Assembly (NCBI GenBank): GCA_002454415.1
Contig: DKIT01000198.1
Coordinates: forward strand, 1,206 to 17,656
Length of the DNA stretch: 16,451 nt
Reading direction: 5' to 3'
DNA from: Sphingobacterium sp. UBA6711
GTDB lineage: Bacteria > Bacteroidota > Bacteroidia > Sphingobacteriales > Sphingobacteriaceae
This document shows, one piece after another, positions 1 to 8,372 of this stretch. The position numbers and the translations under genes were made by a program. The stretch's first letter is position 1. Every line of letters begins with the position of its first letter. The notes beneath the pieces are model-generated. The model saw nothing but the letters and a program-made list of their open reading frames with translations, did no database searches and was not told the origin of the DNA.

Positions 1-342
1 GATCTGGGTGAGTATTGGGAGAAGACGACAAAATTTCCGATTCCTCTTGGTGGTATTGTCGTAAAACGTAGTTTGCCACTGGAAGTGAAAGAAACCTTAA
101 ACACGATTTTAAAAGAAAGTGTAGAATTTGCATTTGCTAATCCAAAATCTGGGCTAGAGTTTATTCGTATGCACGCGCAGGAAATGAGTGAAGAGGTGAT
201 GTATAAACATATTGAACTTTATGTCAATAAATATTCAGTAGAATTGGGACTGGAAGGACGTAATGCAATCACCAAGATGTTTGAAAAAGCGCAGGAACTG
301 GGATTCATTCCGCAGTCTGATAAAAAAATATTTTTATCATAG
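1..342 (+). CDS. mqnD: 1,4-dihydroxy-6-naphthoate synthase (MqnD), C-terminal part
   Basis: This is the last 113 codons of a gene cut by the left window edge. The frame is open from base 1 and reads DLGEYWEKT, then PIPLGGIVVKRSLP, which is the conserved block of MqnD just before its C-terminal helices, and ends at TAG 340-342. MqnD cleaves cyclic dehypoxanthinyl futalosine to give 1,4-dihydroxy-6-naphthoate in the futalosine route to menaquinone, the respiratory quinone of most Bacteroidota. The family is a periplasmic-binding-protein fold of about 270-290 residues, so somewhat over half the gene lies outside the window. The TTG at 73 is an internal leucine codon, not the start. Identification rests on recognition of the conserved block, without an alignment. 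Confidence 0.85.
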   Translation, partial: DLGEYWEKTTKFPIPLGGIVVKRSLPLEVKETLNTILKESVEFAFANPKSGLEFIRMHAQEMSEEVMYKHIELYVNKYSVELGLEGRNAITKMFEKAQELGFIPQSDKKIFLS

Positions 343-491
343 CGCATTTATCGCCCTTTATAGGCTATTTTAGCTTAAATAAATCAGGTTGACAATGCAG
401 TAAACAAAGCGAAGTAGAGGAGAAATTCTTCTCAGTCGTGTTGAACTGACATTTTCAATAAAAATAACGTAAAAAAAATGGATGTAAGCTG

Positions 492-520
492 TTAGATATC
501 ATATCTAATAACTAAATTTG
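492..520 (+). promoter_or_regulatory. Predicted secA promoter with a palindrome in the spacer
   Basis: TAAATTTG at 513-520 matches the Bacteroidota -7 consensus TAnnTTTG exactly. A TTA at 492-494 sits 18 bp upstream, where TTG of the -33 element is expected. The perfect inverted repeat TTAGATAT-C-ATATCTAA (492-508) fills the spacer between the two boxes. Transcription would begin near 527, leaving a leader of about 75 nt before the secA ATG. The rest of the 343-601 gap is AT-rich with no open frame that I can support and no strong terminator after mqnD. Confidence 0.4.
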
Positions 521-601
521 CCCGATTAGTGTCAAATTGTCTGCAATTTTACTTTGGAGTCATTATTGTACAAAATCTTAAGTTGAGATAGAAAAAAAAT
601 T

Positions 602-3600
602 ATGTTAAAGTTTTTAAGTAAATTATTTGGAAGTAAATCCGAGAGAGATATCAAGGGAATTCAGCCTGTGGTGGATCAAATCAAAGCTGAATATGAGAAG
701 CTTTCAAATCTAACCAATGACGAGTTACGTGCCAAGACCGTTGATTTCAAAGAAAGAATTAAAAATTACCTAGCAGATATTGACCAAGAAATCGATGCGC
801 TTAAAAAAGAAGCGGATGAAGATGAGGATGATATGGCAAAGAAAACTTCTATTTACGAGCAAGTGGACAAATTGTCCAAAGACCGTGACAAGAAGTTGGA
901 AGAGGTATTGAAGGATATTTTGCCTGAGGCATTTGCCGTGGTCAAAGAAACTTCAAGACGTTTGACAGAAAACGAAGAATTAGAAGTTACTGCCAGCGAT
1001 TTTGACAGAGAATTGGCTGTTTACAAATCAAATGTTATCATCAATGGTGATAAAGCGATCTGGAAAAACAAATGGATGGCCGCAGGTACTGAGGTGACTT
1101 GGAACATGGTACATTACGATGTCCAATTAATCGGTGGTATTGTATTACACAGTGGTAAAATTGCTGAGATGGCAACAGGTGAGGGTAAAACATTGGTAGG
1201 AACACTGCCGACGTATCTAAACGCGCTATCTGGCCAAGGTGTACATATAGTAACGGTGAATGATTACCTAGCACGTCGTGACTCTGAATGGAATGCACCA
1301 TTATTTGAGTTCCATGGTTTATCTGTTGACTGTATTGATAAACATCAACCAAATTCGCCACAACGCCGTAAAGCTTACCAATCGGATATCGTATACGGTA
1401 CGAATAATGAGTTTGGTTTCGATTATCTGCGTGATAATATGGTTCAGACGCCAGACGCGCTGGTACAAGGAAAATTACACTTTGCCATGGTCGATGAGGT
1501 TGACTCCGTATTAATCGATGATGCGCGTACACCATTGATTATCTCAGGTCCAATTCCTCGTGGTGATCAACATGAATTTTACCAGCTGAAACCACGTATT
1601 GAGCGTTTGGTACATGTACAGAAAGCTTACATCAATACTGTTTTGAATGACGCTAAAAAAGCTTTGGCGGCAGGAGATTCTGATGTTGAAGGTGGTGGTT
1701 TGGCCTTGCTAAGAGCTTATAGAGGTTTGCCTAAAAATAAAGCGTTAATCAAGTTCTTAAGTGAAGGTGCTAATCGTTCTATCTTGCAAAAGGTAGAAAA
1801 CTACTATATGCAAGAGCAAAATAAAAATATGCCTAAGGTAGATGCAGAACTTTATTTTGTGATTGATGAAAAGAACAATCAAGTAGAATTGACAGAAAAA
1901 GGTATCGAGCTGATCACAGCGACAGGCGAGGACCCTTCATTCTTTATTTTACCTGATGTTGGTACTGAGATTGCTGAAATTGAAAAATCTTCTTTGACTT
2001 TGGAAGAAAAAGCAGCTCAAAAAGAGGATATGTTGCGCGATTATTCGATTAAAGCGGAGCGTATTCACTCGATCAACCAACTGTTAAAAGCATATACTTT
2101 GTTTGAAAATGATGTTGAATATATCGTTGATGAAGGCAAAGTGAAAATTGTCGATGAGCAAACAGGCCGTATCATGGATGGTCGTCGTTACTCCGATGGT
2201 TTGCACCAGGCGATCGAAGCGAAAGAGAATGTGAAAGTTGAAGACGCGACACAAACTTATGCAACGATTACATTGCAAAACTACTTCCGCATGTACCACA
2301 AACTTTCGGGTATGACCGGTACTGCGTCAACAGAGGCTGGTGAGCTTTGGGAAATTTACAAATTGGATGTTGTCGAAATTCCGACTAATCGTGTTGCTCA
2401 ACGTGATGACCGTCAGGATTTGATCTATCGTACAGCACGTGAAAAATACAATGCAGTAGCCGAAGAAATTCAACGATTGACAGATGCGGGACGTCCAGTT
2501 TTGGTCGGTACGACTTCTGTCGAAATCTCCGAATTATTGAGCCGTATGCTTCAATTGCGTAAGATCAAGCATAACGTATTGAATGCGAAGTTACACCAAA
2601 AAGAAGCTGATATCGTCGCTGAAGCGGGACGTCCAGGTCAAGTGACAATCGCGACGAACATGGCTGGTCGTGGTACGGATATTAAATTGACCGAGGAAGT
2701 TAAAAATGCAGGTGGTCTTGCCATTATCGGTACTGAAAGACACGAATCTCGTCGTGTTGACCGTCAGTTACGTGGTCGTGCTGGTCGTCAGGGAGATCCA
2801 GGTTCTTCGCAATTCTTCGTTTCTTTGGAAGATAACTTGATGCGTTTATTTGCTTCGGAAAGAATCTCCAACATCATGGTGAAAATGGGGGTGGAAGAAG
2901 GTGAAGTGATGCAACATAGTATGTTGACTAAATCCATCGAACGTGCACAGCGTAAAGTGGAGGAGAATAACTTCGGTATCCGTAAACGTCTATTGGAATA
3001 CGATGACGTGATGAACTCACAACGTACGGTAATCTATTCAAAACGTAAAAATGCGTTGTTTGGAGAGCGTTTGGACGTGGATTTGAATAACATGATTTTT
3101 GATGTAGCGGAGGAAATTGTCGTTGAGGCCAAAGAACAGGGTAATTATGAAGATTTCCAAATTGAAGTAATCCGTATCTTTGCGATAACTCCAGAAATAA
3201 CAGCAGAAGAATTTGCGCAAGGTAAAATCGAAGGCTTGACTGATCGTCTTTTCGAACATGCCATTAATGCTTACCACCATAAAATTGAAGCCGTTGGCGC
3301 TTTGACAGTCCCTGTATTGAATAATGTCTATGCAGAAAGAGGTCAAATCGTCGAAAATGTCGTTATTCCATTTACGGATGGTATTCGCGGCATTCAGGTC
3401 TCAGCAAATTTGAAAAAAGCAATCGAAAGCAACGGTAAAGAAGTCTTCAAATCGTTTGAAAAAGGAATTGTATTGGCCTTGATCGATGAGGCTTGGAAAG
3501 AGCATTTGCGTGAAATGGATGATTTAAAACAATCCGTTCAAAATGCTGTTTATGAACAAAAGGATCCAATCATCATTTATAAAATGGAGGCATTTGATTT

Positions 3601-3889
3601 GTTTAAATCGATGTTGGCTTCTATGAATAAGGATGTGGTAAGCTTTATCTTCAAAGGAGAGATCCCTGGTCAAGAACCGACTTCAATGCAAGCGAGACAA
3701 GTACAGCAAGCTCCCGTAAAAACGGTTGAAACTAAAGCTGAATTGGCTTCGCCTACAGGGGTGAGTGAAGAAGATGTGAATGACGGGCCAAAAGAACCTG
3801 TTCGTAATGAAAATACTGTTGGACGCAATGACGAATGTCCTTGTGGATCAGGAAAAAAATATAAAAATTGCCACGGCGCAAATAACTAA
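602..3889 (+). CDS. secA: Protein translocase ATPase SecA
   Basis: SecA is the ATPase that drives unfolded preproteins through the SecYEG channel at the cytoplasmic membrane. Visible landmarks are Walker A ATGEGKT (about 191-197), Walker B DEVD (298-301), the helicase motif around NMAGRGTD (686-693), the arginine-finger block RQLRGRAGRQGD (721-732), and a C-terminal zinc-binding tail with C1079, C1081, C1090 and H1091. At 1095 aa it is about 200 residues longer than the E. coli protein. Compared with the E. coli sequence from memory, extra material lies near residues 55-100 (acidic, lysine-rich, probably coiled), 119-170 and 335-415; such insertions are usual in Bacteroidota. The start is the ATG after an A-rich tract, with no Shine-Dalgarno site. 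It heads a run of plus-strand genes and the next gene begins 20 bp after its stop. Confidence 0.98.
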   Translation: MLKFLSKLFGSKSERDIKGIQPVVDQIKAEYEKLSNLTNDELRAKTVDFKERIKNYLADIDQEIDALKKEADEDEDDMAKKTSIYEQVDKLSKDRDKKLEEVLKDILPEAFAVVKETSRRLTENEELEVTASDFDRELAVYKSNVIINGDKAIWKNKWMAAGTEVTWNMVHYDVQLIGGIVLHSGKIAEMATGEGKTLVGTLPTYLNALSGQGVHIVTVNDYLARRDSEWNAPLFEFHGLSVDCIDKHQPNSPQRRKAYQSDIVYGTNNEFGFDYLRDNMVQTPDALVQGKLHFAMVDEVDSVLIDDARTPLIISGPIPRGDQHEFYQLKPRIERLVHVQKAYINTVLNDAKKALAAGDSDVEGGGLALLRAYRGLPKNKALIKFLSEGANRSILQKVENYYMQEQNKNMPKVDAELYFVIDEKNNQVELTEKGIELITATGEDPSFFILPDVGTEIAEIEKSSLTLEEKAAQKEDMLRDYSIKAERIHSINQLLKAYTLFENDVEYIVDEGKVKIVDEQTGRIMDGRRYSDGLHQAIEAKENVKVEDATQTYATITLQNYFRMYHKLSGMTGTASTEAGELWEIYKLDVVEIPTNRVAQRDDRQDLIYRTAREKYNAVAEEIQRLTDAGRPVLVGTTSVEISELLSRMLQLRKIKHNVLNAKLHQKEADIVAEAGRPGQVTIATNMAGRGTDIKLTEEVKNAGGLAIIGTERHESRRVDRQLRGRAGRQGDPGSSQFFVSLEDNLMRLFASERISNIMVKMGVEEGEVMQHSMLTKSIERAQRKVEENNFGIRKRLLEYDDVMNSQRTVIYSKRKNALFGERLDVDLNNMIFDVAEEIVVEAKEQGNYEDFQIEVIRIFAITPEITAEEFAQGKIEGLTDRLFEHAINAYHHKIEAVGALTVPVLNNVYAERGQIVENVVIPFTDGIRGIQVSANLKKAIESNGKEVFKSFEKGIVLALIDEAWKEHLREMDDLKQSVQNAVYEQKDPIIIYKMEAFDLFKSMLASMNKDVVSFIFKGEIPGQEPTSMQARQVQQAPVKTVETKAELASPTGVSEEDVNDGPKEPVRNENTVGRNDECPCGSGKKYKNCHGANN

Positions 3890-3909
3890 TCGATAAGAAA
3901 GGTTAAACT

Positions 3910-4368
3910 ATGCTGAAGAGAGGATTGATTTTCATACATGCACTAGTGCTGTTTACGATTGTAAATGTGAATGCACAGGAAAAGGGAGGAGTCATTGTAA
4001 CCAAGGATTCGTTGATTACACAGCTTCAAAATTTTAGGGCAACTATGGGGATCAATCCTGTCGAAAGCAAAGCGACAGTGGTTCCTTCTAAGCCTATTGT
4101 CCGCTCAGCGGCAACACGGGTTAAAGTTAGAGGATTTCGCGTACAGATCTTCGCTGGATCAAACCGGAATCAGGCATTTTCGGAGCAGACACGTTTCCGA
4201 AGCATGTATAAAGATATTGATACCTATATTACCTATGATGAACCCAATTACCGCGTCAAAGTAGGTGATTTTAGAAGTCGCTCGGAAGCAAACGCCTTCA
4301 TGCGCGAGTTGCGTCAATATTTCAGTAACGTCTTTGTTTTTTCAGAGAACGTTTTTGTGTACCAATAA
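3910..4368 (+). CDS. Secreted SPOR-domain protein
   Basis: The 152-aa protein starts with a signal peptide (hydrophobic core about 5-20, likely cleavage after VNA at residue 22, leaving Gln as the first mature residue). A linker of about 50 residues follows, then a SPOR domain at about 73-150, recognisable from GFRVQIFAGSNRNQAF, then NYRVKVGDFRSRSEANAFMR. SPOR domains bind peptidoglycan glycan strands stripped of stem peptides, which are enriched at division septa, so the protein is probably periplasmic or outer-membrane associated and linked to wall remodelling or division. No catalytic domain is present. It begins 20 bp after secA and ends 13 bp before the amidohydrolase, so co-transcription with secA is likely, though no specific functional link to SecA is shown. 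Confidence 0.88.
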   Translation: MLKRGLIFIHALVLFTIVNVNAQEKGGVIVTKDSLITQLQNFRATMGINPVESKATVVPSKPIVRSAATRVKVRGFRVQIFAGSNRNQAFSEQTRFRSMYKDIDTYITYDEPNYRVKVGDFRSRSEANAFMRELRQYFSNVFVFSENVFVYQ

Positions 4369-4381
4369 ATCAATCAACCTT

Positions 4382-5572
4382 ATGGCAAGTACGAAAGAAA
4401 AAGTCCTGGCCTTAGCTCATCAATATTTTGAAGATACGGTTTCCAATCGAAGACATCTTCACCAGAATCCTGAACTTTCCTTCGAAGAATACAATACCTC
4501 GGCATTTGTGAAAGCTCAACTGGATAAATTGGGAATTCCTTATGAGACTAAAGCTGATACGGGCATTGTCGCTTTAATCACAGGTGACCTACCATCGAGT
4601 GAAGTTATCGCATTACGTGCAGATATGGATGCGTTGCCCATTCAAGAAGTGGAGGGCCGCCCGTATGGGTCCAATAATCCAGGAGTGATGCATGCCTGCG
4701 GTCATGATGTACATACCTCTTCTCTTTTGGGGACAGCGAAAATATTACATAGTCTAAAAGCCGAATTCGGAGGTACGATTAAATTAATCTTTCAACCTGG
4801 AGAGGAACGTCTACCAGGGGGAGCATCTTTAATGATCAAAGAAGGTGCCTTGCAAAATCCAGCTCCTTCGGCAATCATTGGGCAGCATGTGATGCCTTTT
4901 ATAGAAGTGGGAAAAGTTGGTTTTCGTGAAGGCAAATATATGGCTTCATGTGACGAGTTGTTCATGACTGTAAAGGGTAGAGGCGGGCATGGAGCACATC
5001 CACATCAAAATATTGATCCCATTGTGATCACAGCGCAGATCATTACCGCTTTGCAACAAGTTGCTAGCCGATTTGCGGATCCTCGTACACCGACTGTACT
5101 GTCGTTTGGAAAGATCCTTGCCAATGGAGCGACGAATATTATCCCTGATCAGGTTTACCTGGAAGGCACATTTCGGACATTTGATGAGGAATGGCGTGCT
5201 GAAGCGCATGAAAGAATGGTTAAAATTGCGGTGGGTATTGCTGAAAGTATGGGTGCAACATGTGAATTTGAGGTCCGCAAGGGCTATCCTTTTCTCATCA
5301 ATGAGCCTGAACTGACTAAAAACGCTCGGGCATTTGCCGAAGAATATCTTGGAAAGGAAAATGTTGTCGATTTAGATCTATGGCCTGCAGCGGAAGATTT
5401 TTCGTATTATTCGCAAGAAATCAATGCATGCTTCTATCGCTTGGGTACAGGTAACACGGCACGAGGTATTTCCTCCGCTGTACATACCCCGACCTTCGAC
5501 GTGGATGAGACCTCCTTGGAGATTAGTACGGGACTGATGGCTTATATCACCTTGCGTCGGCTCGGATACTAA
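4382..5572 (+). CDS. M20D-family amidohydrolase (N-acyl amino acid hydrolase type)
   Basis: A 396-aa metallopeptidase of the M20D group (hippurate, IAA-amino acid and N-acetyl amino acid hydrolases), expected to split an N-acyl amino acid into a carboxylic acid and an amino acid. The metal and active-site set is complete: ALRADMDALP near 80-90, HACGHD with C106 and H108, FQPGEE with E141 and E142, GQHV with H169, and AVHTPTF with H368. The dimerisation (lid) domain sits in the middle, beginning around GRGGHGAHPH. There is no signal peptide, so it is cytoplasmic. The start chosen is ATG 4382, 13 bp after the SPOR stop; the frame stays open 39 codons further upstream, but only inside the SPOR gene, where the reading lacks family similarity. 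The substrate cannot be told from sequence. Confidence 0.92.
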   Translation: MASTKEKVLALAHQYFEDTVSNRRHLHQNPELSFEEYNTSAFVKAQLDKLGIPYETKADTGIVALITGDLPSSEVIALRADMDALPIQEVEGRPYGSNNPGVMHACGHDVHTSSLLGTAKILHSLKAEFGGTIKLIFQPGEERLPGGASLMIKEGALQNPAPSAIIGQHVMPFIEVGKVGFREGKYMASCDELFMTVKGRGGHGAHPHQNIDPIVITAQIITALQQVASRFADPRTPTVLSFGKILANGATNIIPDQVYLEGTFRTFDEEWRAEAHERMVKIAVGIAESMGATCEFEVRKGYPFLINEPELTKNARAFAEEYLGKENVVDLDLWPAAEDFSYYSQEINACFYRLGTGNTARGISSAVHTPTFDVDETSLEISTGLMAYITLRRLGY

Positions 5573-5581
5573 ATTAATCCC

Positions 5582-6160
5582 ATGTCATCTCACCATATTG
5601 TCAGAGAAAACCAGGAACCAGCGTTGCTGATTGAAGATCTTTTCCTCATTGATGAAGAAAATTTGGGGCAACTGCTTGAATGGAGTCCTACCATTGTCAT
5701 CGAAGAAGAAACGATTGATCTATTGGATGCACGCGGTTATAAGTTCGATATTGTTTTTACAAGAAATGCCATCAACGAATCACAGGAAAACCTGAAGGTG
5801 ATTTCCTACGATATACACTTTTTAAAGGCTGCAATTGAGTACCTTATTCTACATCATTATAAAGCGGTGAATATCATTACGGATCAGCTCGATATTGATA
5901 GTTATCAGTCTTATCTTGAGTATATTAATATCGTCCTTTTGTCGAAGGGTGTTCGCTATTATTTTGTAACGACAGGTTTCACAAAATGGAAACCGGCAGG
6001 CGAGAGAATCCATATGGCAGGTCTTGGTATGAATGAAAATATCCAATATGAGGGCTTGATTAAGTTAAGTAACAACGAATATGAAATGGAAAAAGACGGC
6101 CTATTTGCCCTTAATTTTTCCCATGTAAAATACATTTTAATAGGAGAAGAGATTGCATGA
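5582..6160 (+). CDS. Thiamine pyrophosphokinase-like conserved protein
   Basis: A 192-aa soluble protein starting 9 bp after the amidohydrolase. The opening SSHHIVRENQEPALLI and the block GQLLEWSPTIVI (29-40) resemble a Bacteroidota family that I recall being labelled thiamine pyrophosphokinase; the C-terminal half with FTKWKPAGERIHM (133-145) also seems family-typical. Canonical thiamine pyrophosphokinases carry an Asp-rich GDxDS-type site for Mg-ATP. I cannot find it here: where it would be expected (about 53-66) the sequence runs KFDIVFTRNAINES. The catalytic role is therefore doubtful and the fold assignment is tentative. The stop codon overlaps the acetyltransferase start as ATGA, so the two are translationally coupled. 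Confidence 0.55.
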   Translation: MSSHHIVRENQEPALLIEDLFLIDEENLGQLLEWSPTIVIEEETIDLLDARGYKFDIVFTRNAINESQENLKVISYDIHFLKAAIEYLILHHYKAVNIITDQLDIDSYQSYLEYINIVLLSKGVRYYFVTTGFTKWKPAGERIHMAGLGMNENIQYEGLIKLSNNEYEMEKDGLFALNFSHVKYILIGEEIA

Positions 6161-6657
6161 TAACAATCGAATTGGCAGAACAAAGTGATATCAGAAGTAT
6201 TTCCAATATGGCTCATATCATCTGGCCTCATGCTTACGGTGAGATCCTTTCACAGGATCAAATAGATTTTATGCTTGAAAAAAGCTATACGGTGGAAGGT
6301 CTTGCAGAAAGTATGGTCAATGGTCAGTTTTTTTATGTTTTGAAGGAAGATGGCATTGCGCAGGGCTTCATTGCCTTGCGAACTCTCGAAGATCGCCTAC
6401 GTATTGAAAAACTTTACTTGATGCCAGATGTACAAGGCAAGGGATTCGGAAAAGCATTGATAGACTTCGCTTCAGAAAAAACGATCTTAAAAGGGAAAGG
6501 TATTGTCGAACTGAATGTGAATAGGAATAACCCTGCTTACCATTTCTATTTGAAGCAGGGCTTTGAGGTGATTGAAACCGTTGATATTCCTTATTATGAC
6601 TTTGTTCTAAACGATTATGTCATGCAGAAGGAAGTCAAAGCTTCGGCTGTTTCTTAA
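6157..6657 (+). CDS. GNAT-family N-acetyltransferase
   Basis: A 166-aa single-domain acetyltransferase. Motif A is clear: IEKLYLMPDVQGKGFGKAL (about 83-101), with the Q-x-x-G-x-G type acetyl-CoA pyrophosphate loop QGKGFG at 93-98. Motif B is VNRNNPAYHFYLKQGFEVI (about 121-139), the usual N-x-x-A-x-x-F-Y-x-x-x-G-F pattern. It would transfer an acetyl group from acetyl-CoA to an amine; the acceptor (small molecule, peptide N-terminus or antibiotic) cannot be inferred. Its ATG overlaps the stop of the preceding gene by 4 bp (ATGA). Its TAA at 6655-6657 overlaps the stop of the convergent M28 peptidase, so there is no room between them for a terminator. Confidence 0.92.
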   Translation: MITIELAEQSDIRSISNMAHIIWPHAYGEILSQDQIDFMLEKSYTVEGLAESMVNGQFFYVLKEDGIAQGFIALRTLEDRLRIEKLYLMPDVQGKGFGKALIDFASEKTILKGKGIVELNVNRNNPAYHFYLKQGFEVIETVDIPYYDFVLNDYVMQKEVKASAVS

Positions 6658-7958
6658 TCTTTTAGTTTTTCGACACGTGACGGTGTCTGTTTGCCTTCTA
6701 CGATTCCCGAGGTACCTATTGCGATGGCTTCTATACTGGAAATGATATTCTGAACGTTTAGCGTCGATACTTCATCCTTAACCGTGTGGTAGTATTCATC
6801 TTTGTCCATCTGGGAAGTTGAGAATGAATGTGCCGGCACTCCTTTGGCGGCTAATACGGCATTGTCACTACGGTAAAACAGATTTTGTTTTGTGTAGGGG
6901 TCAGGATAGAATCGGAAACTTGTGTTTTTAAGATTTTCCTGCATTAATTCACCTAAGTTGGACTGATCGTATCCCGTAATATACACCGTATTAGGGCCGA
7001 ATTTTGAATCTTTTCCGATCATTTCCATATTGATCATGGCGACGACCTGATCAGCGTCGATATGGTTGGAAAAATATTTTGAACCATACATGCCAAGCTC
7101 TTCTGCGGTAAAGGCTACAAAAATCAGGGTCCTTTCATTCTTGTTTTGTTTTTTGTAGTAATCTGCTAGTGTCAACATTGCTGTCACACCGGAGGCATCG
7201 TCATCGGCGCCATTCGCAATAGAGTCCTGACCTACCGCAGGAAGGATGCCAATATGATCGTAATGTCCAGAAAAGATTACGTATTCGTTTGGTTTACTTT
7301 TTCCGGGGATTATCCCTGCTACGTTAAATAATGGGAATTGTTGAAGTGTTCTTTCTATCTGAATCTGAAATGTTGTAGGCTTTTCGTTTGTTAGAACATA
7401 GACAATTGATGGCTTTTGGCTGGTTGATTCTTCGATAAACTTTGGTGTGTTGAGCATTTGACCGAAACGCACAAAATAGCTTTCGAAAGAAGGATCTACC
7501 AGAACAAGTGTATTTTCTTTGGATAAGGAATGTTCTCTGAATACTGTAGCAAAATCTTCACCGGATTTTATTTCAGCTATTTTTAGGGGGCTTTTATTAT
7601 CCCATTGCAAATTCACATGATTACCAAGTGAAATGATATGTTCAGCTGGAACAATCCTCTTATTGACCGTTGCAGATTTGCTCACTGGAGATATTTTATC
7701 CAATTGAAATGTCTGTCTATAATTTTGCTCTGCATATGGTGTTAGACCTATTCTTTTCATTTCACCTGCGATAAAATCTGCGGCTGGCTCAATATCTTTT
7801 GTCAACGCGGATCTACCGCGCATGTCATCTGAAGCTAATGTGTTGAGTATACGGCCTACGTCTTGGCGTTCTTGATCGGATATAACTTGTTGTCCATATG
7901 TAATTGCCGAGAGGGCAAATAGGGACAAAGACAAAATAATTTTAGGTATTGAATTCAT
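6654..7958 (-). CDS. Secreted M28-family zinc aminopeptidase
   Basis: A 434-aa exported peptidase. Residues 1-22 form a signal peptide with likely cleavage before QQV. The M28 domain fills the C-terminal half with its two-zinc ligand set: GHYDHIG (H232, D234), NGADDDASG (Asp bridge, 252-254), TAEELG (E286 and E287, general base and ligand), NMEMIG (E312) and YYHTVKDE (H391). M28 enzymes release N-terminal amino acids or process dipeptides, so this one probably works in the periplasm or outside the cell on peptides for nutrition. The N-terminal 200 residues include a region that may be a PA-like insert. It is transcribed alone, divergent from the rhodanese operon, with 98 bp between start codons. 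Confidence 0.93.
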   Translation of the reverse strand: MNSIPKIILSLSLFALSAITYGQQVISDQERQDVGRILNTLASDDMRGRSALTKDIEPAADFIAGEMKRIGLTPYAEQNYRQTFQLDKISPVSKSATVNKRIVPAEHIISLGNHVNLQWDNKSPLKIAEIKSGEDFATVFREHSLSKENTLVLVDPSFESYFVRFGQMLNTPKFIEESTSQKPSIVYVLTNEKPTTFQIQIERTLQQFPLFNVAGIIPGKSKPNEYVIFSGHYDHIGILPAVGQDSIANGADDDASGVTAMLTLADYYKKQNKNERTLIFVAFTAEELGMYGSKYFSNHIDADQVVAMINMEMIGKDSKFGPNTVYITGYDQSNLGELMQENLKNTSFRFYPDPYTKQNLFYRSDNAVLAAKGVPAHSFSTSQMDKDEYYHTVKDEVSTLNVQNIISSIEAIAIGTSGIVEGKQTPSRVEKLKD

Positions 7959-8008
7959 ATAAAGCTTAGTAAAGTCTGTATGAAGATAAGGAAAATTCTA
8001 CAAGTGAA

Positions 8009-8037
8009 TTGGGGGCAGAAAAAATGTAGTATATTTG
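8009..8037 (+). promoter_or_regulatory. Predicted promoter of the rhodanese operon
   Basis: TTG at 8009-8011, an 18-bp spacer and TATATTTG at 8030-8037 fit the Bacteroidota -33/-7 pattern (TTTG or TTG, about 19 bp, TAnnTTTG). Transcription would start near 8044, giving a very short leader before the ATG at 8057. This is the best two-part promoter match in the window. It lies in the 98-bp divergent gap with the M28 peptidase. Confidence 0.55.
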
Positions 8038-8056
8038 GTTATTAAATTGTTTGAAA

Positions 8057-8371
8057 ATGAAAGAAGTATCTGTAGAAGAATTAAAGAATAAAATCGATAA
8101 CAATGAAGATTTTCAATTGATTGATGTTCGTGAATCCTTTGAGTATGAAGTGTCAAATTTAAATGGACTGAATATTCCTCTTTCGGGAATATTGATCGAA
8201 TCTGATAAGATTGCAAAAGACAAACCTGTTATTGTACAATGTCGTTCAGGAAAACGTTCTGCACAGGCAATCATGTTATTGGAACAACAGGGTTTTGATA
8301 ACCTCGCAAATTTAAAAGGCGGTATCTTGGCTTGGAAAGAGGAAATCGATCCAGAGTTAGACGTTTATTAA
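8057..8371 (+). CDS. Single-domain rhodanese-like protein
   Basis: A 104-aa cytoplasmic rhodanese of the GlpE/PspE size class. It has the opening ELKNKID, the core DFQLIDVRESFEYEVSNL, and the active-site loop CRSGKRS with Cys62, which would carry the persulfide, then GFDNLANLKGGILAW, the typical C-terminal signature. The intact loop Cys suggests a sulfurtransferase (thiosulfate or persulfide to a thiol acceptor) and not an inactive regulator. The ATG at 8057 is chosen; an in-frame TTG sits two codons upstream. Two small membrane-protein genes follow at 1-nt spacing, so it is the first gene of a three-gene operon. Confidence 0.93.
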   Translation: MKEVSVEELKNKIDNNEDFQLIDVRESFEYEVSNLNGLNIPLSGILIESDKIAKDKPVIVQCRSGKRSAQAIMLLEQQGFDNLANLKGGILAWKEEIDPELDVY

Positions 8372-8372
8372 T

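Noticed and set aside
1041..1535. 164-aa open frame on the minus strand inside secA
   Set aside because: It is antisense to the conserved SecA ATPase core, with a composition rich in His, Tyr and Gln and no recognisable domain; a shadow frame.
4265..4381. Longer N-terminus for the M20 amidohydrolase starting at 4265
   Set aside because: It lies inside the SPOR gene in another frame, has a composition unlike the family, and ATG 4382 gives the normal family start.
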